A stretch of DNA of 64,000 nt from Skermanella stibiiresistens SB22 (GTDB lineage: Bacteria > Pseudomonadota > Alphaproteobacteria > Azospirillales > Azospirillaceae). The translations under genes were made by a program, and so were the position numbers. Under the pieces are notes generated by a model, which made no database searches, was not told the DNA's origin, and saw nothing but the letters and a program-made list of their open reading frames with translations. This document shows, in pieces, positions 62,965 to 64,000 of the stretch. Numbering within the stretch: position 1 is the stretch's first letter; every line of letters begins with the position of its first letter. Where the stretch lies: contig NZ_AVFL01000007.1 of the NCBI RefSeq assembly GCF_000576635.1, positions 220,169 to 284,168 on the forward strand. The letters run 5' to 3'.

Positions 62965-64000
62965 CTAATTCCTCATCGGACGTCTTGGCTGGACGTCTGG
63001 GCCAGACGCGTCGGCGGTCAGCAGGCTGGCCAAGTGGTCCAGACCGGCCCCGGCGGCGAAATGGGCGCGCACCCGGATGCCGCCGGCTTCCGCCAGCCGG
63101 GCGCGGGTCGCGGGATCGCGGGCCAGGGATGCCAAGGCGCTCGCGAGGGCTGGGGCGTCGCCGGGATCGACCAGCACGCCGGTCTGGTCCTCGACGATCA
63201 GCTCGGGGATGGCGGCCATCCGGGTCGCCACCACCGGCAGACCCATGATTTGGGCTTCCATCAGCACGTTCGGCAAACCGTCCTGGTCGCCATCCCGTGC
63301 CCGCCGGCTGGGCAGGAGGAACAGGTCGGCGCGCTGGCATTGGCCGATCACCACGTCCTGCGGCTGGGGACCGAGCCAATCGATCCTGTCGGCGAGGCCC
63401 CGGCGCTCCGCCTCGGCCCGCAACGCCTTCAGCCCCGTCCCGCCGCCGATATGGACCCAGCGCCAGTGGAGGTCGGCGGGCAGCAGGGACAGCGCCTCCA
63501 GCGCCACGTCGAAGCCCTTCTTCTCGACCGCGCGGCCGACCGACAGCAGGATCAGCGGGTCCGCCGGGTCGCCGCCGTCGCGTGGTGGCCGCGATGGGGG
63601 AGGGGGCGGGAAACGGTCGAAGTCCAGCCCGTGGTAGAGCAATTCCATCCGGTCCGGCACCGGCGCCAGCCCGGCCAGATGGGCGTGGCCTTGGCGGGTG
63701 CAGGTGACACCCCAGCGGGCATCGGCCAGTTTCTCGCGCTTTTCCCACTCCGGGATCGTCCAGATGTCCTTGGCGTGGGCGGAAAAGCTCCAGGGCAGGC
63801 GGCGCAGCAGGGCGGCGTAGCGGGCGACGCTGGCGGGGGTGTGCAGGAAATGGGCGTAGAGGCGGTCGACATCGGCCGGCAGTTCGGCCGCCAGGACCAT
63901 CGCCTGCCCGAAGCGGCGAACCCGGTTGCGGCTGCGGTCGCGGGCGAGGTCGGCCAGCCAGACCCGCCGGGCGTCGCGCCAGCCGGGCATGCGCCGGGCG
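62965..64000 (-). CDS. Glycosyltransferase family 4, N-terminus missing at window edge
   Basis: At least 341 residues are visible from the in-frame ATG at 63990, but the frame is open to the edge and the family N-terminus (donor-binding GG loop) is missing, so it probably starts outside the window. Seen: AHAKDIWTIPEWE, SVGRAVEKKGFDVALEALSLL, and QDGLPNVLMEAQIMGLPVVAT with the EX7E pair. First gene of the minus-strand glycan cluster. Confidence 0.85.
   Translation of the reverse strand, partial: ARRMPGWRDARRVWLADLARDRSRNRVRRFGQAMVLAAELPADVDRLYAHFLHTPASVARYAALLRRLPWSFSAHAKDIWTIPEWEKREKLADARWGVTCTRQGHAHLAGLAPVPDRMELLYHGLDFDRFPPPPPSRPPRDGGDPADPLILLSVGRAVEKKGFDVALEALSLLPADLHWRWVHIGGGTGLKALRAEAERRGLADRIDWLGPQPQDVVIGQCQRADLFLLPSRRARDGDQDGLPNVLMEAQIMGLPVVATRMAAIPELIVEDQTGVLVDPGDAPALASALASLARDPATRARLAEAGGIRVRAHFAAGAGLDHLASLLTADASGPDVQPRRPMRN

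Noticed and set aside
1..64000. CRISPR array, insertion sequence or prophage
   Set aside because: No regularly spaced repeats, transposase or phage genes are visible.

Overview
The window is G+C-rich (roughly two thirds by eye), densely coded bacterial chromosome. Gene content and order point to an alphaproteobacterium, most likely Rhodospirillales (Azospirillum/Skermanella-like). The order dnaQ-coaE-aroE-maf-ppsR, then a DnaA-box-rich gap, then hemE-hemH-hemJ, rho, mnmE-mnmG-rsmG-parA-parB is the block known around alphaproteobacterial replication origins such as Caulobacter Cori. The genus cannot be fixed from the sequence alone. No phage, insertion sequence, rRNA operon or CRISPR array is visible; this is core chromosome with accessory blocks spliced in.

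Layout. 1-3814: start of hisB (minus), a lipoprotein-anchored trypsin-like protease, and hslVU. 3825-8116: minus-strand housekeeping run (phosphoesterase, dnaQ, coaE, aroE, maf, ppsR). 8117-8555: probable oriC. 8556-11284: late haem genes hemE-hemH-hemJ. 11271-14057: P-type cation ATPase on the opposite strand. 14423-19700: rho, secB, a histidine phosphatase, fxsA, timA, mltA. 19803-22786: lutABC for L-lactate use. 22818-28711: smr, a small HTH regulator, a lipoprotein, a quinone oxidoreductase, a dienelactone hydrolase, ogt and a DUF255 protein. 28920-35189: DUF6489 protein, 2Fe-2S ferredoxin, mnmE, mnmG, rsmG, parA, parB, with three near-consensus or perfect parS sites at 24326, 30889 and 32846.

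35336-38590: adenosine kinase, an EI24/CysZ-type membrane protein, bactofilin and a VOC protein. 38633-45035: an unusual cluster that I regard as the best candidate for an undescribed pathway. It has GTP cyclohydrolase II, a CDP-alcohol phosphatidyltransferase, a RibD-type reductase, an MDR dehydrogenase, a 6-pyruvoyltetrahydropterin-synthase-like protein lacking expected catalytic residues, a GT4 glycosyltransferase and a methyltransferase. The last five form one tightly packed operon. It could make a glycosylated, methylated and perhaps lipid-linked pterin or deazaflavin-like compound; this is inference.

45049-52460: tRNA-Leu(CAG), DUF427 protein, a methyltransferase, a broken partial copy of the DUF427 gene, an orphan OmpR-type regulator, and a lipid A/envelope-modification module (GT2, LAB_N protein, ArnT-like transferase, PAP2 phosphatase), then DUF3072 and an MBL hydrolase. 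52469-59079: an oligopeptide/oligosaccharide-type ABC importer operon headed by a DUF2244 protein. 59105-64000: a minus-strand envelope or exopolysaccharide cluster with three glycosyltransferases, a histidine phosphatase and a polysaccharide deacetylase; the first glycosyltransferase runs off the right edge. Two related palindromic REP-like repeats (35226, 61107) lie between genes.
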